Source: Corynebacterium poyangense (GTDB lineage: Bacteria > Actinomycetota > Actinomycetes > Mycobacteriales > Mycobacteriaceae). From it: a stretch of 64,000 nucleotides of DNA. The position numbers were made by a program, and so were the translations under genes. The notes under the pieces were generated by a model. The model searched no databases. It was given only the letters and a program-made list of their open reading frames with translations, and had not been told where the DNA came from. The stretch is taken from contig NZ_CP046884.1 of NCBI RefSeq assembly GCF_014522205.1, forward strand, positions 1,178,001 through 1,242,000, given 5' to 3'. Of this stretch, positions 27,830-37,817 are shown piece by piece. How positions within the stretch are numbered: the first letter of the stretch is position 1; every line of letters starts with the position of its first letter.

Positions 27830-28810
27830 GTGACCCCACCCGCTCGCCGAGAAGGTACACCGGAATCTTCCCAGTCCTGGGATTATCCTACAAAAGACCA
27901 GCGTCAACAGGGATTTCGTTCGCGGAGTAAAAAACGTAAGCCTAAAGAATACATCCAAGGTGTCACCGCTGATCAGCGATCAATGCCGCTGATATCCAGC
28001 GCAAAGCCAGCACGCCATCAACATGTCGATGAAGAAGAAGTACGACGTCGTCAGGCCGCCAATGAGGCTGCAGGAGTCGAGAAAGTTCGGCTTCAAAAAG
28101 TATTGGCTCGGGCCGGGGTGGCGTCGCGACGTCGTTCGGAGATCCTGATTGAGGAAGGCCGGGTAGAAGTTAACGGCAAGGTGGTTGAACGCCAAGGAAT
28201 GCGAGTTGATCCTTCCGCAGATATCATCCGCGTTGACGGAGTCCGCGTCAATGTCAATGAGGATCTAGAGTATTGGATTCTTAATAAGCCCCGTGGTTTG
28301 CAAAGCACCATGGAAGATGAATTAGGTAGGCCTTGCATCGGTGACCTGATCAGTGAAAAGGTGAGCTCTGGTCAACGGCTATTCCACGTCGGACGGTTAG
28401 ATGCAGATACCGAGGGGTTGCTTCTGTTGACCAATGATGGGGAATTAGCCAATCGCCTGATGCATCCACGCTATAAGGTGTCGAAAACATATCTCGCCAC
28501 TGTCTTAGGAGAGGCGGATCGCAGTGTGGTACGCGCCTTGAAAGAGGGGATTGAGCTTGACGATGGGCCGGCCAAAGCCGATTATGCGCAGATTGTGGAT
28601 GTCTATAATGGGCAGTCATTGATTCGGGTGGAACTGCATGAGGGGCGTAAACACATTGTGCGTAGGATGCTGAAAGAACTTGGCTACCCGGTGCAGCGGT
28701 TGGTACGCACGAAAATTCATACTGTACAGCTAGGAGAGCAAAAACCTGGACATCTCAGGGCGCTGAACTCTTCCGAGCTGACTAGTTTATTCAAGGCGGT
28801 GGAAATGTGA
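27830..28810 (+). CDS. rluB: 23S rRNA pseudouridine synthase (RsuA/RluB type)
   Basis: 326 residues. A charged N-terminal extension of about 85 residues is followed by an S4 domain ([22 protein letters not shown]) and the RsuA-family catalytic domain with [17 protein letters not shown], which holds the catalytic Asp. It is placed between scpB and cmk, as in most actinobacteria. GTG start; the stop overlaps the GTG of the next gene by four bases. Confidence 0.92.
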   Translation: MTPPARREGTPESSQSWDYPTKDQRQQGFRSRSKKRKPKEYIQGVTADQRSMPLISSAKPARHQHVDEEEVRRRQAANEAAGVEKVRLQKVLARAGVASRRRSEILIEEGRVEVNGKVVERQGMRVDPSADIIRVDGVRVNVNEDLEYWILNKPRGLQSTMEDELGRPCIGDLISEKVSSGQRLFHVGRLDADTEGLLLLTNDGELANRLMHPRYKVSKTYLATVLGEADRSVVRALKEGIELDDGPAKADYAQIVDVYNGQSLIRVELHEGRKHIVRRMLKELGYPVQRLVRTKIHTVQLGEQKPGHLRALNSSELTSLFKAVEM

Positions 28811-30903
28811 CTACTGCAGACAAGATTCTTAGTAACCTGCCTCATGGTGGCCTGATTCTTGCCGTTGATGGACCTTCGGGAACAGGGAAGTCCACCATGT
28901 GCCGCGCGGTAGCTAAAAAACTTCATGCTCGATATATCGATACAGGCGCAATGTATCGAGTGGCTGCCCTAGCTGTGTGGAAAGCAGGAATAGACCCAGA
29001 AGATAGCGCCGCCGTCATTGAGATAACGTCTGGTCTTGCCCTTGAAGTCAATGATGATCCGGATTCCACCGAGGTCATCGTGGATGGTCAGGATGTATCT
29101 CAAGAGATCCGAGGACCCGAGGTTACAGCTATAGTCTCAGCGGTATCTGCTATCCCTGAAGTTCGCGAAAACCTGGTTGCCTTGCAACGCCACCTCTGTG
29201 AGGAAGCTGGCCGGGCAGTGATTGAAGGACGAGATATTGGCACCGTCGTTCTTCCAGATGCACCCGCAAAAGTATTTCTGAGCGCAGCTCCGGAGGTTCG
29301 GGCTCGACGCCGCTATGAACAAGACTTAGCGGCAGGTCGTGACGTCGATTTTGCGACTGTTCTGCGCGATGTTCAGCGACGAGATGATTATGACTCCCAT
29401 CGTGCTACCTCACCTCTGCGGCCAGCAGATGATGCCGTCATTATCGACACCTCTGATCTCACACCGGACCAGGTTCAGGAAGCCTTAATAGAGGTAGTTG
29501 AGGAATCATGTTGGGCTGAGCTCGAGGATAAACAGTGGGAAGAACTCGCTGAGGAATATGGCATTAGCAAGCCGGATACTGTCGAAGAAGCTCTGTGCAC
29601 AGTAGCTATTGTGGGGCGACCCAATGTTGGCAAATCCACGTTGGTGAATCGTTTTATTGGTCGGCGAGAAGCTGTAGTAGAAGACCACCCGGGGGTAACC
29701 CGTGATCGAATTTCCTATCTCGCTGATTGGGGCGGGCAACGATTCTGGGTTCAAGATACCGGCGGGTGGGATCCCAATGTCAAAGGAATTCATGCAGCTA
29801 TTGCCCGCCAAGCTGAAACAGCGATGTCCACGGCTGATGTCATTGTCATGGTCGTTGACACGAAAGTGGGGATTACTGCCACCGACGAGGTAATGGCCCG
29901 ACGCCTATTGCAGTCTGAGGTTCCTGTCCTGGTGGTGGCAAATAAGTGTGACTCAGACATGCAGCTAGCTGATATGGCAGAGTTTTATGCCCTCGGACTA
30001 GGTGACCCTTTCCCCGTTTCAGCACGTCATGGTCGGGGAGGGGCTGATGTCCTAGATGCAATTTTGGACGCATTCCCAGAAGAACCACGTGCCAGCTTTA
30101 TCACGGAGGGGCCCCGACGGGTAGCACTAGTAGGAAAACCTAATGTCGGGAAGTCTTCTTTGCTGAATAAGATGACGGGTGAAGAACGATCCGTCGTCGA
30201 TTCGGTAGCTGGAACCACCGTGGATCCGGTTGATTCTTTGGTGCAGTTAGACCAAAAACTGTGGCGGTTTGTCGATACAGCTGGGCTTCGGCGCAAGGTG
30301 AAGAATGCTTCCGGTCATGAATACTATGCGTCCTTGAGGACCCAAAACGCCATTGACGCTGCAGAAGTGTGCGTGATGCTTATTGACTCCTCAGAGCCGG
30401 TATCTGAACAAGATCAGAGAGTACTGGGGATGATTATGGAATCCGGGAAGGCCTTAGTGCTCGCTTTTAATAAGTGGGATTTGATGGATGAGGACCGTCG
30501 CTGGGAACTTGAGCGAGACATCCAACAACAGCTAGCGCATATTCCGTGGGTTCGGCGGGTTAATATCTCCGCGAAGACCGGCCGGGCTCTGCAAAAGATT
30601 GAGCCGGCGATGATTGAGGCGTTGGAGAGTTGGGATAAACGGGTCAGCACCGGGAAGTTAAATAACTGGGTGCGTGAAGTTATTGCCCAAAATCCACCCC
30701 CCATGCAAGGTGGCCGGTTACCTAAGGTGTTGTTCGCTACCCAAGCATCCAGCAGGCCCCCGGTTATTGTGCTATTTACCACGGGATTTTTAGATGCAGG
30801 GTATCGACGGTATCTTGAGCGAAAATTCCGCGAGAGCTTCGGCTTTGAAGGCTCACCGGTTCGGATAGCTGTCCGAGTTCGAGAACGCCGGAAACAGCGC
30901 TAA
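28807..30903 (+). CDS. cmk-der: Fused cytidylate kinase / GTPase Der
   Basis: A single 698-residue frame. Residues 1-232 are a complete CMP kinase (P-loop [34 protein letters not shown]). Then comes an acidic linker ([17 protein letters not shown]). From about 262 there is a complete EngA/Der with two G domains ([14 protein letters not shown] near 266, [14 protein letters not shown] near 437) and the C-terminal KH-like domain to the end. Cmk recycles CMP/dCMP, and Der is needed for 50S assembly. The two are adjacent separate genes in C. glutamicum as I recall, and are known fused in bifidobacteria. No internal stop is present, but an internal Der start cannot be excluded. Confidence 0.93.
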   Translation: MTTADKILSNLPHGGLILAVDGPSGTGKSTMCRAVAKKLHARYIDTGAMYRVAALAVWKAGIDPEDSAAVIEITSGLALEVNDDPDSTEVIVDGQDVSQEIRGPEVTAIVSAVSAIPEVRENLVALQRHLCEEAGRAVIEGRDIGTVVLPDAPAKVFLSAAPEVRARRRYEQDLAAGRDVDFATVLRDVQRRDDYDSHRATSPLRPADDAVIIDTSDLTPDQVQEALIEVVEESCWAELEDKQWEELAEEYGISKPDTVEEALCTVAIVGRPNVGKSTLVNRFIGRREAVVEDHPGVTRDRISYLADWGGQRFWVQDTGGWDPNVKGIHAAIARQAETAMSTADVIVMVVDTKVGITATDEVMARRLLQSEVPVLVVANKCDSDMQLADMAEFYALGLGDPFPVSARHGRGGADVLDAILDAFPEEPRASFITEGPRRVALVGKPNVGKSSLLNKMTGEERSVVDSVAGTTVDPVDSLVQLDQKLWRFVDTAGLRRKVKNASGHEYYASLRTQNAIDAAEVCVMLIDSSEPVSEQDQRVLGMIMESGKALVLAFNKWDLMDEDRRWELERDIQQQLAHIPWVRRVNISAKTGRALQKIEPAMIEALESWDKRVSTGKLNNWVREVIAQNPPPMQGGRLPKVLFATQASSRPPVIVLFTTGFLDAGYRRYLERKFRESFGFEGSPVRIAVRVRERRKQR

Positions 30904-30915
30904 GCGTGATTTGGT

Positions 30916-31743
30916 TTATTCACTCTTGCTCTTGTCTGCCGACCGTCCTACTACAAAGGCGTCCAGTCGGTAGGGAAGAGCAATTTTTTCTTCTCGTCCG
31001 AACCCAAGGTGTTCGTGAAGATACCAATTCAAATTATCTGTTACCCGCTTTCTTATTGTTTCGTTACTGCGTAACCAATAGGAGCGGGTATGGGTGAGGG
31101 TGTGAATATCGCGAGGAGAAACTTCTTGAACCCACGTATCGCGAAGTTCCTTTTCAACCACAAAGGGTGTTGCTAATTCCGGCTCAAATCCCTCTCGCTG
31201 AATATCGCCACTGTGCATAATTCGCGCCAACCTTAATACCCATGGTTCAGAAACATCAAGAGTGTTCCACGCTAAGAGTATTTTCCCGCCTGGTTTTAAA
31301 ATCCGGTCGCATTCTTGGCAGGAGCGGTGGATATCAACCCAATGCCAGGTTTGAGCGCAACCGATAAGGTCGACGCTGGAATCAGCTAAGGCGGTGTTTT
31401 CTGCAGTCGCGCGCCACACCGGGATATGCGGGTACAGGCTGCGGAAGATTCGAACCATGTCTGGACTAGGATCGCTGGCAGTTAAGGCATAGGGTCTAGA
31501 GAGTTGACTATGGTGGCTAAGCCGAGCGAAGAGTCCAGTTAATTTTCCCGTACCCGCCCCCATGTCATGGATGGTCAGACTAGATAAATCCTGAGGCATC
31601 AGTTGTTGAAGTTGCTCACCATATCCCGGCCGGACGCGATCGTATTCGGTGATTTGATGATGAAAGGCAGTTGCGCTTAACAGGCGATGTTCTCGACTTT
31701 TAAAGCGGGGAGAATTGCGTTGGGAAGGGGGTCGAAGCACCAC
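30916..31743 (-). CDS. Class I SAM-dependent methyltransferase
   Basis: 275 residues. The SAM-binding motif is HDMGAGTGKLTGLFA, then ASDPSPDMV and a COG2226-like HWVDIHRSCQECDRILKPGG. It resembles the UbiE/YcgJ-type group, and the substrate is not predictable. It converges with the cmk-der gene, 12 bases apart. No partner gene is present. Confidence 0.8.
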   Translation of the reverse strand: MVLRPPSQRNSPRFKSREHRLLSATAFHHQITEYDRVRPGYGEQLQQLMPQDLSSLTIHDMGAGTGKLTGLFARLSHHSQLSRPYALTASDPSPDMVRIFRSLYPHIPVWRATAENTALADSSVDLIGCAQTWHWVDIHRSCQECDRILKPGGKILLAWNTLDVSEPWVLRLARIMHSGDIQREGFEPELATPFVVEKELRDTWVQEVSPRDIHTLTHTRSYWLRSNETIRKRVTDNLNWYLHEHLGFGREEKIALPYRLDAFVVGRSADKSKSE

Positions 31744-31873
31744 TCGAGCCTAACTCGGCCACATTGCCGAAACCAATCCTTATCATCTAGTAGGGAAGTG
31801 AAGCATAATTCGCTATCGTGGATGAGCACTCGTGTGAAAAATTTTAACAGTGGGAAGGTACGGAACAGGCTGG

Positions 31874-32862
31874 ATGAATTTCTCCAAAGCCGCGGCTTTA
31901 CTCAGCGGCATTATGGTGGGGTTGGCGTTGGCCATAGTAATTTTGAGTTTCGATCATGGCCCAACTTCGGAACAAGATAACGCCCAAGAACTCGAGGTGA
32001 CCACCCCACCTACGGAAACGATGACGAGTAGCGTAGCTACCCCATCTGACAAACCCGCCTTTAGTGGCCCCCAGCCGGAAAATCAGCCACCATTAAGCTT
32101 ACTTCCGCTCAGCAACAGCGCCAATTCATTATCTCGGTACCGAGGAATTTCTATCCCGGACGGTTGATCCCGGTGATCTTCGCTTTTCACGGCTATCGTG
32201 AAAATGCTGCCCTCATGCAGACGTATTCCCACCTTGATGAAGCGCAGGCTTTAGTTATCTATCCCGACGGCTTAAATCAATCGTGGGAAGGGGCTCCTTA
32301 TGCTGTTACTAATGGTGGAAAAGATCGAGAATTTGTCCAAGATATTCTCAAAGCACTAACCACGATTTATCCCGTCGACAAAGACCGTATTTTTGCCACC
32401 GGCTTTTCCAATGGGGGTGGTTTTGCCGCCATGATCGGTTGCCAGATGCCTAATCTTTTTGCGGGAATAGCTCCGGTGTCGGCCGCCTATTATTCCGCTG
32501 TTCATGAAAACTGTTCTCACACTCCGGTAGCGATGCTTGACATCCATGGCACGGAGGACCCTACTGTTGCCTATGAGGGCGGAATTCGCCACAATACCCG
32601 CTATGATTCGGTGCCAGAAGTACTGTCTCAGGCAGCAAAGCGAAATCACTGTCAAGAACAAACCAGCACTTACCGGATTAATAGTTCCGCTACTCGACAA
32701 GACTGGCATGGCTGTGATTTGCCGTTGAGCCACATTCGGGTAGGTGAGGGGATTCATGCCTGGCCAGGAGCACCTAATGACAAGCGGGAAAACGTGCCTC
32801 AGAATATGGCGACGGATGAGGTTTTGCGGTTCTTCGGAATAACGAAGGTTCCGCGTCACTAG
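31874..32862 (+). pseudogene. Frameshifted secreted esterase/PHB-depolymerase-like protein (LpqC-type)
   Basis: The N-terminal piece (31874-about 32070, one frame) has a signal-anchor (MNFSKAAALLSGIMVGLALA, continuing hydrophobic) and a Thr/Pro-rich linker. The C-terminal piece in the next frame runs to 32862 and carries an intact alpha/beta-hydrolase core: VIFAFHGYREN, nucleophile GFSNGGGFA, Asp in HGTEDPTVAY and His in GIHAWPGAP. The frames join if one C is added to the CCCCC run at 32068-32072. That gives SGPPAGKSATIKLTSAQQQ and a 329-residue protein with no stop. It is either a recent mutation, a phase-variable tract or a sequence error. The separate downstream start at 32164 would lack the first strand and the signal. 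Confidence 0.75.
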
Positions 32863-32873
32863 TATTTAAGGAT

Positions 32874-33524
32874 ATGAATGGTGTTGTTCTCTCCACCAAT
32901 GTGGCGTCTCCTCAACCAGATCCAGGTGGTGCCGCACGAAGAAGCGGGATCCTTAAAGTCCCCTGCGAAAAAATAGAGCTTGTTATTCCCGGGCTGGATT
33001 ATGGCGATGGTTCTGGAGTGGTCGGAGATTTCGTCGGCGATTCACGACACCACGGGGGATATCACAAAGCCATTTATGGTTTCAATAGGGAAGAACTCAA
33101 TTTTTGGGAGCATGTTTTAGGAACATCCCTCCCTAGTGGCTTCTTCGGGGAAAATCTAACAGTTGCGGAGCTTAATCTCTCAGAATTGATGATCAACCAA
33201 CGCGTCCATATCGGGTCAGCACTGTTGGAAGTCTCTGTGCCTCGCATCCCGTGTCGAACTTTTGCATCGTGGTTGGACGTTCACGGCTGGACTAAGAAGT
33301 TCACTGAACGAGCACAGTGCGGCACATATTTCCGGATCATTAAGCCAGGAACTATTTTTCCTGGAGATCACCTTGTCCTATCCTCGCCGCCGAGCCACGG
33401 AGTTACGGTCAGCGAAGCGTTTCAAGCGAAAATGGGGAACCGGGTTTTCGCTCGCCGTGTCGCCGCCCATTGTCTACCAGGGCATCATCATGCCGAACTG
33501 GCACGGTTGGTCGGCGAAAAATAA
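32874..33524 (+). CDS. MOSC-domain protein (YiiM-like)
   Basis: 216 residues with GDFVGDSRHHGGYHKAIYGFNREELNFWE, then GFFGENLTV and the conserved Cys in VPRIPCRTF. MOSC proteins are related to molybdenum cofactor sulfurase C-termini. YiiM-type members reduce N-hydroxylated compounds using molybdenum cofactor. The substrate is unknown. It starts 12 bases after the esterase and may be cotranscribed with it. Confidence 0.87.
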   Translation: MNGVVLSTNVASPQPDPGGAARRSGILKVPCEKIELVIPGLDYGDGSGVVGDFVGDSRHHGGYHKAIYGFNREELNFWEHVLGTSLPSGFFGENLTVAELNLSELMINQRVHIGSALLEVSVPRIPCRTFASWLDVHGWTKKFTERAQCGTYFRIIKPGTIFPGDHLVLSSPPSHGVTVSEAFQAKMGNRVFARRVAAHCLPGHHHAELARLVGEK

Positions 33525-33554
33525 ACCACCATCTCTATCAACAAAGATGGTGGT
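33525..33554 (-). terminator. Terminator of the tRNA-Pro gene
   Basis: A perfect 10-bp stem ACCACCATCT/AGATGGTGGT with a 10-base loop. On the minus strand it is followed by TTTATTTTT, and it lies 9 bases after the tRNA. No T-run follows on the plus strand, so it serves the tRNA rather than the MOSC gene. Confidence 0.8.
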
Positions 33555-33563
33555 GAAGTCTTG

Positions 33564-33637
33564 TCGGACTGACAGGATTTGAACCTGCGACCCCTACACC
33601 CCCAGTGTAGTGCGCTACCAAACTGCGCCACAGTCCG
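33564..33637 (-). tRNA. tRNA-Pro (GGG anticodon)
   Basis: The minus strand folds as a cloverleaf. Acceptor CGGACTG/CAGTCCG with discriminator A; D arm GCGCAGTTTGGTAGCGC; anticodon stem CTACA/TGTAG around loop CTGGGGG (anticodon GGG); T arm CAGGTTCAAATCCTG. CCA is not encoded. It has its own promoter and terminator. Confidence 0.96.
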
Positions 33638-33681
33638 TGTGGTGCTCATATTGAGCAACTCCCATAGGTTACAACTGTGTC

Positions 33682-33708
33682 AGTATATTCGTCCAATCAG
33701 CTGGTCAA
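33682..33708 (-). promoter_or_regulatory. Promoter of the tRNA-Pro gene
   Basis: On the minus strand TTGACC (33703-33708) and TATACT (33682-33687) are 15 bases apart, ending 44 bases before the tRNA. The spacing is short, but both hexamers are near consensus. Confidence 0.6.
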
Positions 33709-33714
33709 CGGGGG

Positions 33715-34860
33715 TTATTGAGCAGATTCCACCTCAATCTTCAGCGGAGCTACCTGATGGGTGAGGGTTCGACGCATCTTATCGTCAACATCTCCCACAA
33801 TCGTGACTTCTCGCCGGAAGTGGCCCGGCTCCGTAGGAGTAACTCGTACGACGACGTCATCCACCGGGATTTTTTCTCGGCGCGCTGCTGCTCGAACTTC
33901 CTGGGAAGCCTGCGCAGCGAGAGCGGCAGACAAAAGATCTGACACCGCGTGCCCTTGTGCCTTTCCACCCTCGGCTTTCGTCCGGTCAGTGTGGATAGTG
34001 CCATACGGGCTTTGGATGACATCCGCAAATTTGGAACCACGGGAGCTGCGAGCAACAGCCCCGTGAGAGACTTCCTCCGGTTGATGATCTGGTTTCAGAT
34101 ATGGGGCTACCCAGGCGCCAATAAGGTGTGCTGCGCGCTGAGCGCTTCCTTGACGAGTGCAGAGATGGTCTGCCTTATCGAGGCATATTAATGATTTCGG
34201 ATATCGCGTCAACCGAAAAATATTCTGGGCATTATCAATGCCGACAGTTTGATCCGTTGGTGAGTGGAGCAAAAGGAGCGGTTTTCTCAGTCGAGGAAGA
34301 TATGATTCAACGCTTGTCTCCGCAAGATCTTCTAGGAATTCCCGAGATATTTGGATATCTCGCCCTCCGAGAACTACAGTGACTGCGCCTTGATCATCGA
34401 CTTCTTTGATCCGGTCAGCAAAGTGTAAAACGGCATGAGCTGGATCAAAAGGAGCGCCGATAGTCGCCACGGCGGAGAGGCTGGGTAATTCCGTGGCGGC
34501 TCGTAGGGATGCTGCTCCGCCGAGAGAGTGACCGATAAGGAGCTGGGGAGCGCCGTAGTGCTCGCTCATCCAGCGGCTCGCTGACTTAATGTCTTCGACA
34601 TTGGAGCTGAAGGAAGTTTCTGAAAAATTCCCTTCCGATTGTCCGAGACCGGGAAAGTCGAAGCGCAGTGATGCGATGCCGAATTTTGTTAACTCGCGAC
34701 AGACTCTACTTGCTGCTGGAGTGTGTCGAGAACCGGTGAAACAATGTGCAAACATTGCCCAAGCCAAAGGTTTCCCGTCAGGAAAATCAATGGTGCCAGC
34801 CATTGATGTCCCTGAGGAAGAGGGCACGGACACGTTTTCTGAATGCACGGGATGATCCAC
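33715..34860 (-). CDS. Alpha/beta hydrolase fused to a cysteine-less OsmC-like domain
   Basis: 381 residues. Residues 1 to about 255 are an alpha/beta hydrolase with nucleophile GHSLGGAAS, oxyanion FAHCFTGS and late His in DKADHLC. Residues about 270-381 align by pattern with OsmC: SPYGTIHTD, then DLLSAALAAQASQEVRAAAR, REVTIVGDVDD. In functional OsmC/Ohr proteins the first peroxidatic Cys sits in the helix read here as AAQASQE and the second near the end in a CP motif, here VAPLK; both are absent. The combined architecture is known, but loss of both Cys suggests a structural role. Start is GTG 34860, with GTG 34848 a better-spaced alternative. Confidence 0.83.
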   Translation of the reverse strand: MDHPVHSENVSVPSSSGTSMAGTIDFPDGKPLAWAMFAHCFTGSRHTPAASRVCRELTKFGIASLRFDFPGLGQSEGNFSETSFSSNVEDIKSASRWMSEHYGAPQLLIGHSLGGAASLRAATELPSLSAVATIGAPFDPAHAVLHFADRIKEVDDQGAVTVVLGGRDIQISREFLEDLAETSVESYLPRLRKPLLLLHSPTDQTVGIDNAQNIFRLTRYPKSLICLDKADHLCTRQGSAQRAAHLIGAWVAPYLKPDHQPEEVSHGAVARSSRGSKFADVIQSPYGTIHTDRTKAEGGKAQGHAVSDLLSAALAAQASQEVRAAARREKIPVDDVVVRVTPTEPGHFRREVTIVGDVDDKMRRTLTHQVAPLKIEVESAQ

Positions 34861-34970
34861 CTTTCCGGAACAGTTTGATGATGATTCTGTGGGGGAGTCC
34901 TGCTATGTATCATAATGGCCCGCTATCCTCGGAAGAAGTATGGTATTTGGATCGGAAGGAAGGCGTCCGC

Positions 34971-37235
34971 ATGGCGGGGTTTGACTGGTTCTGGCGGGCG
35001 ATGGGCGGCAGTTCTGCGCGGAAGAATCAGAAGCGAGGAAAAGAAATCGTTGCGCACGCCAGTGAGGTTCGCCGTCAGCTCAAGTCACTCAGCGATGATG
35101 ACCTTCGAGGACAGCTCCAGACGTCGGACATGGGCACCAAACTGGCGGTGCTCGCGGAAGCAGCTCAACGAACCTTAGGGTTGGACCCCTTTGACTGCCA
35201 AGTAAAAGCCGTCCTTCATCTTCTTGATGGTGACGTCATCCAGATGGCTACTGGCGAAGGGAAAACCCTGGTCGGGGCGATGGCCGCCGTGGGATTTGTC
35301 GCTGAAGGTAAGAAAGTTCATATTCTCACCGTCAATGATTATTTGGCGCGCCGCGATTCCGCCTGGATGTCCCCGTTGGTGGATTTTTTTGGTCTTAGTG
35401 TCGGAGCTATCTATGAGGGTCTCGACGCAAATCAACGACGCCAGGAATACCTCAAAGACATTGTTTATGGCCCAGTCAACGAAATCGGCTTTGATGTTCT
35501 CCGGGACCGCCAAGTCACCAGCAGAACTGACCAAGTCCACACCGCAGTGGATGTGGCGCTAGTTGACGAAGCTGATTCGGTACTGGTCGATGAAGCTCTT
35601 GTTCCTCTAGTACTTGCTGGTTCCATCCCCGGAGAAGCTCCTACTGGCCACATCACAGATATTGTTCGTGACCTCCGGGAAAATATGCATTATGTAATCG
35701 ATGATGATCGTCGAAACGTTTTCTTGACTGATGCCGGAGCAGATTACGTAGCTGCTGCCTTGGGATTGGATTCGCTTTACGATGGAGACCAAGCCGCTCA
35801 TATTTTGGTGCACGTCAATTTGGCGCTCCACGCCAAAGCGTTATTAATTCGGGATATTCACTATCTTGTTCGTGACGGAAAAATCCAGCTCATTGATTCT
35901 TCGCGGGGGAGAATCGCGGAGCTTCAGCGTTGGCCTGATGGTCTGCAAGCTGCGGTGGAGGTAAAAGAAGGGCTTAGTGTCAGTGAGGGAGGGAAAATCC
36001 TCGACACCATCACGATCCAAGCCTTAATGGGGCGCTATGCAACCTTATGTGGCATGACCGGAACGGCCGTGGAAGCAACTGATCAGTTGCGGCAATTCTA
36101 TGATCTGGGGGTTGCTGTTATTGAGCGACATAAACCCTTAACCCGGTTTGATGAAGCAGACCGAATTTATGCGACTGCCGAGGATAAGAATCGGGCATTG
36201 GTGGCGGAGATCCGTCGAATCCATGACACCGGCCAGCCAGTATTGGTGGGAACCCACGATGTGGCTGAGTCTGAGGCGTTAGCAGCAGCTCTGTCCGATC
36301 TCGACGTTAATGTTCTCAATGCTAAAAATGATGATGAAGAGGCGCGGATCATCGCAGAGGCTGGGGACGTCGGGCGCATTACAGTATCTACTCAAATGGC
36401 TGGGCGAGGTACTGATATTCGGCTTGGGGGCGCAGATGAATCACGCTATCAACAAGTGGTTGAGCGTGGCGGTTTAGCGGTTATTGGAACCGGAAGGCAT
36501 AAGACTGCGCGTCTTGATAATCAGTTACGCGGACGAGCTGGACGTCAAGGTGATCCCGGATTATCGCTGTTCTTTGTCTCTTTGCATGATGACATGGTGG
36601 TATCGGGCGGAAGTGGCGAGCACATCACGGCGCATCCCGATGCCGAAGGCCGAATTGATCAGAAGCGAGTCGATGATTTTATTGCTCATTGCCAACGAGT
36701 TACCGAAGGCCAATTATTGGAGATCCATGCCCAGACGTGGAAGTATAACAAGTTATTGACGGATCAACGCGCCATTATTGATGAGCGACGTGCTCGTCTT
36801 TTAGATACCGATCAGGCGTGGAAAGAGTTACAAGAACGAGCACCCGAACGAGCCGCAGAAGTAAAAGATCGCCCAAAGATCGCCGAAACTGCTCGCGAAA
36901 TTATGCTTTTTCACCTCGATGAAGAGTGGTCGGAACATCTAAGCATCATGGATGAAGTTCGAGAATCCATTCATTTAAGGGCGGTAGCTAAAGAGACTCC
37001 GTTGGATGAATTTCATCGGATTGCGGTTCGTGAATTTAAGGATTTAGCCCAACGAGCGGTAGATAAGGCAGTGGAGACTTTTCAGGAAGTGACCATTGAC
37101 CCCCAAGGTGTAGCCCAATTAGCTGACCAGGGTAGGGCACGACCCTCCGCGACCTGGACCTATATGGTTTCCGATAATCCGCTGGCCAGCGGCGGTAACT
37201 CAGTGATGTCTGGAATTGGTAATATTTTCCGTTGA
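34971..37235 (+). CDS. secA2: Accessory preprotein translocase ATPase SecA2
   Basis: 754 residues, shorter than housekeeping SecA. The ATG at 34971 follows GGAAGGAAGG; the frame is open further upstream but that part is not SecA-like. Motor motifs are present: QMATGEGKTLVGAMAA (Walker A), VALVDEADSVLVDEA (DEAD-like box), GMTGTA, and STQMAGRGTDIRLGG with QLRGRAGRQGDPG. The C-terminal zinc/SecB tail is missing, as in actinobacterial SecA2. It exports a subset of proteins with SecYEG. Placement before odhI matches mycobacterial secA2 near garA. Substrates cannot be inferred here. Confidence 0.92.
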   Translation: MAGFDWFWRAMGGSSARKNQKRGKEIVAHASEVRRQLKSLSDDDLRGQLQTSDMGTKLAVLAEAAQRTLGLDPFDCQVKAVLHLLDGDVIQMATGEGKTLVGAMAAVGFVAEGKKVHILTVNDYLARRDSAWMSPLVDFFGLSVGAIYEGLDANQRRQEYLKDIVYGPVNEIGFDVLRDRQVTSRTDQVHTAVDVALVDEADSVLVDEALVPLVLAGSIPGEAPTGHITDIVRDLRENMHYVIDDDRRNVFLTDAGADYVAAALGLDSLYDGDQAAHILVHVNLALHAKALLIRDIHYLVRDGKIQLIDSSRGRIAELQRWPDGLQAAVEVKEGLSVSEGGKILDTITIQALMGRYATLCGMTGTAVEATDQLRQFYDLGVAVIERHKPLTRFDEADRIYATAEDKNRALVAEIRRIHDTGQPVLVGTHDVAESEALAAALSDLDVNVLNAKNDDEEARIIAEAGDVGRITVSTQMAGRGTDIRLGGADESRYQQVVERGGLAVIGTGRHKTARLDNQLRGRAGRQGDPGLSLFFVSLHDDMVVSGGSGEHITAHPDAEGRIDQKRVDDFIAHCQRVTEGQLLEIHAQTWKYNKLLTDQRAIIDERRARLLDTDQAWKELQERAPERAAEVKDRPKIAETAREIMLFHLDEEWSEHLSIMDEVRESIHLRAVAKETPLDEFHRIAVREFKDLAQRAVDKAVETFQEVTIDPQGVAQLADQGRARPSATWTYMVSDNPLASGGNSVMSGIGNIFR

Positions 37236-37314
37236 TCCCCCGCGCCACGCAGACCATTGCGATGGCGCTATGATGAGATTCATTGAACGTATCCGTATTA
37301 ACCGGAGGTACCAG

Positions 37315-37755
37315 ATGAGCGAGAACACCGGCACCAATGAAGCCCAGGTAGAGACCACGTCGGTCTTTCGGGCGGATTTGCTGAAGGAGATGGAGTCCGG
37401 GGCGCAGAACCCGGCTGGCGGATCATCGCCAGGTGCTGACAATCTTCCTGAGGGTGCCGCTTTACTCGTCGTTAAGCGTGGTCCTAACGCGGGTTCGCGG
37501 TTCCTTTTAGATCGGGAAACCACCACCGCAGGCCGTCACCCAGAGTCTGATATTTTCTTGGATGATGTCACGGTCTCTCGGCGCCATGCAGAATTCCGTA
37601 TTAACGAGGGGCAATTTGAGGTAGTAGATGTAGGAAGCCTAAATGGTACTTATGTCAACCGAGAGCCTCGAAACTCCCAAGTATTGTCGACCGGGGATGA
37701 AATCCAAATTGGTAAATTCCGGTTGGTTTTCCTTGCTGGACCGAATAAGGCATAA
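37315..37755 (+). CDS. odhI: FHA-domain inhibitor of oxoglutarate dehydrogenase (OdhI/GarA)
   Basis: 146 residues. The N-terminal phosphosite ETTSVFRADLL places Thr14 and Thr15 exactly as in C. glutamicum OdhI, where PknG and other Ser/Thr kinases act. The FHA domain (about residues 48-140) has GRHPESDIFLDDVTVSRRHAE and SLNGTYVN. Unphosphorylated OdhI inhibits the E1 subunit of 2-oxoglutarate dehydrogenase; phosphorylation folds the tail onto the FHA domain and relieves this. I use ATG 37315, with CGGAGG upstream. Confidence 0.96.
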   Translation: MSENTGTNEAQVETTSVFRADLLKEMESGAQNPAGGSSPGADNLPEGAALLVVKRGPNAGSRFLLDRETTTAGRHPESDIFLDDVTVSRRHAEFRINEGQFEVVDVGSLNGTYVNREPRNSQVLSTGDEIQIGKFRLVFLAGPNKA

Positions 37756-37768
37756 GCCAACAAAAGGG

Positions 37769-37774
37769 TATAAA
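37769..37774 (+). promoter_or_regulatory. Possible -10 element for ftsR
   Basis: TATAAA in AGGGTATAAATTACC lies 44 bases before the ftsR GTG, in the 62-base gap after odhI. No clear -35. Weak evidence. Confidence 0.35.
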
Positions 37775-37817
37775 TTACCTCATTTGTTCCCATTCTCTAA
37801 TCTGTTGAAGGTCTGCT

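Noticed and set aside
32164..32862. Esterase starting at 32164 as a complete gene
   Set aside because: In-frame family sequence (QQRQFIISVPRNF) continues upstream of that start, and the protein would lack its signal and first strand.
33564..33637. tRNA-Pro as an attachment site for a genomic island next to the frameshifted esterase
   Set aside because: No integrase, no partial tRNA repeat in the window, and the tRNA has its own promoter and terminator.
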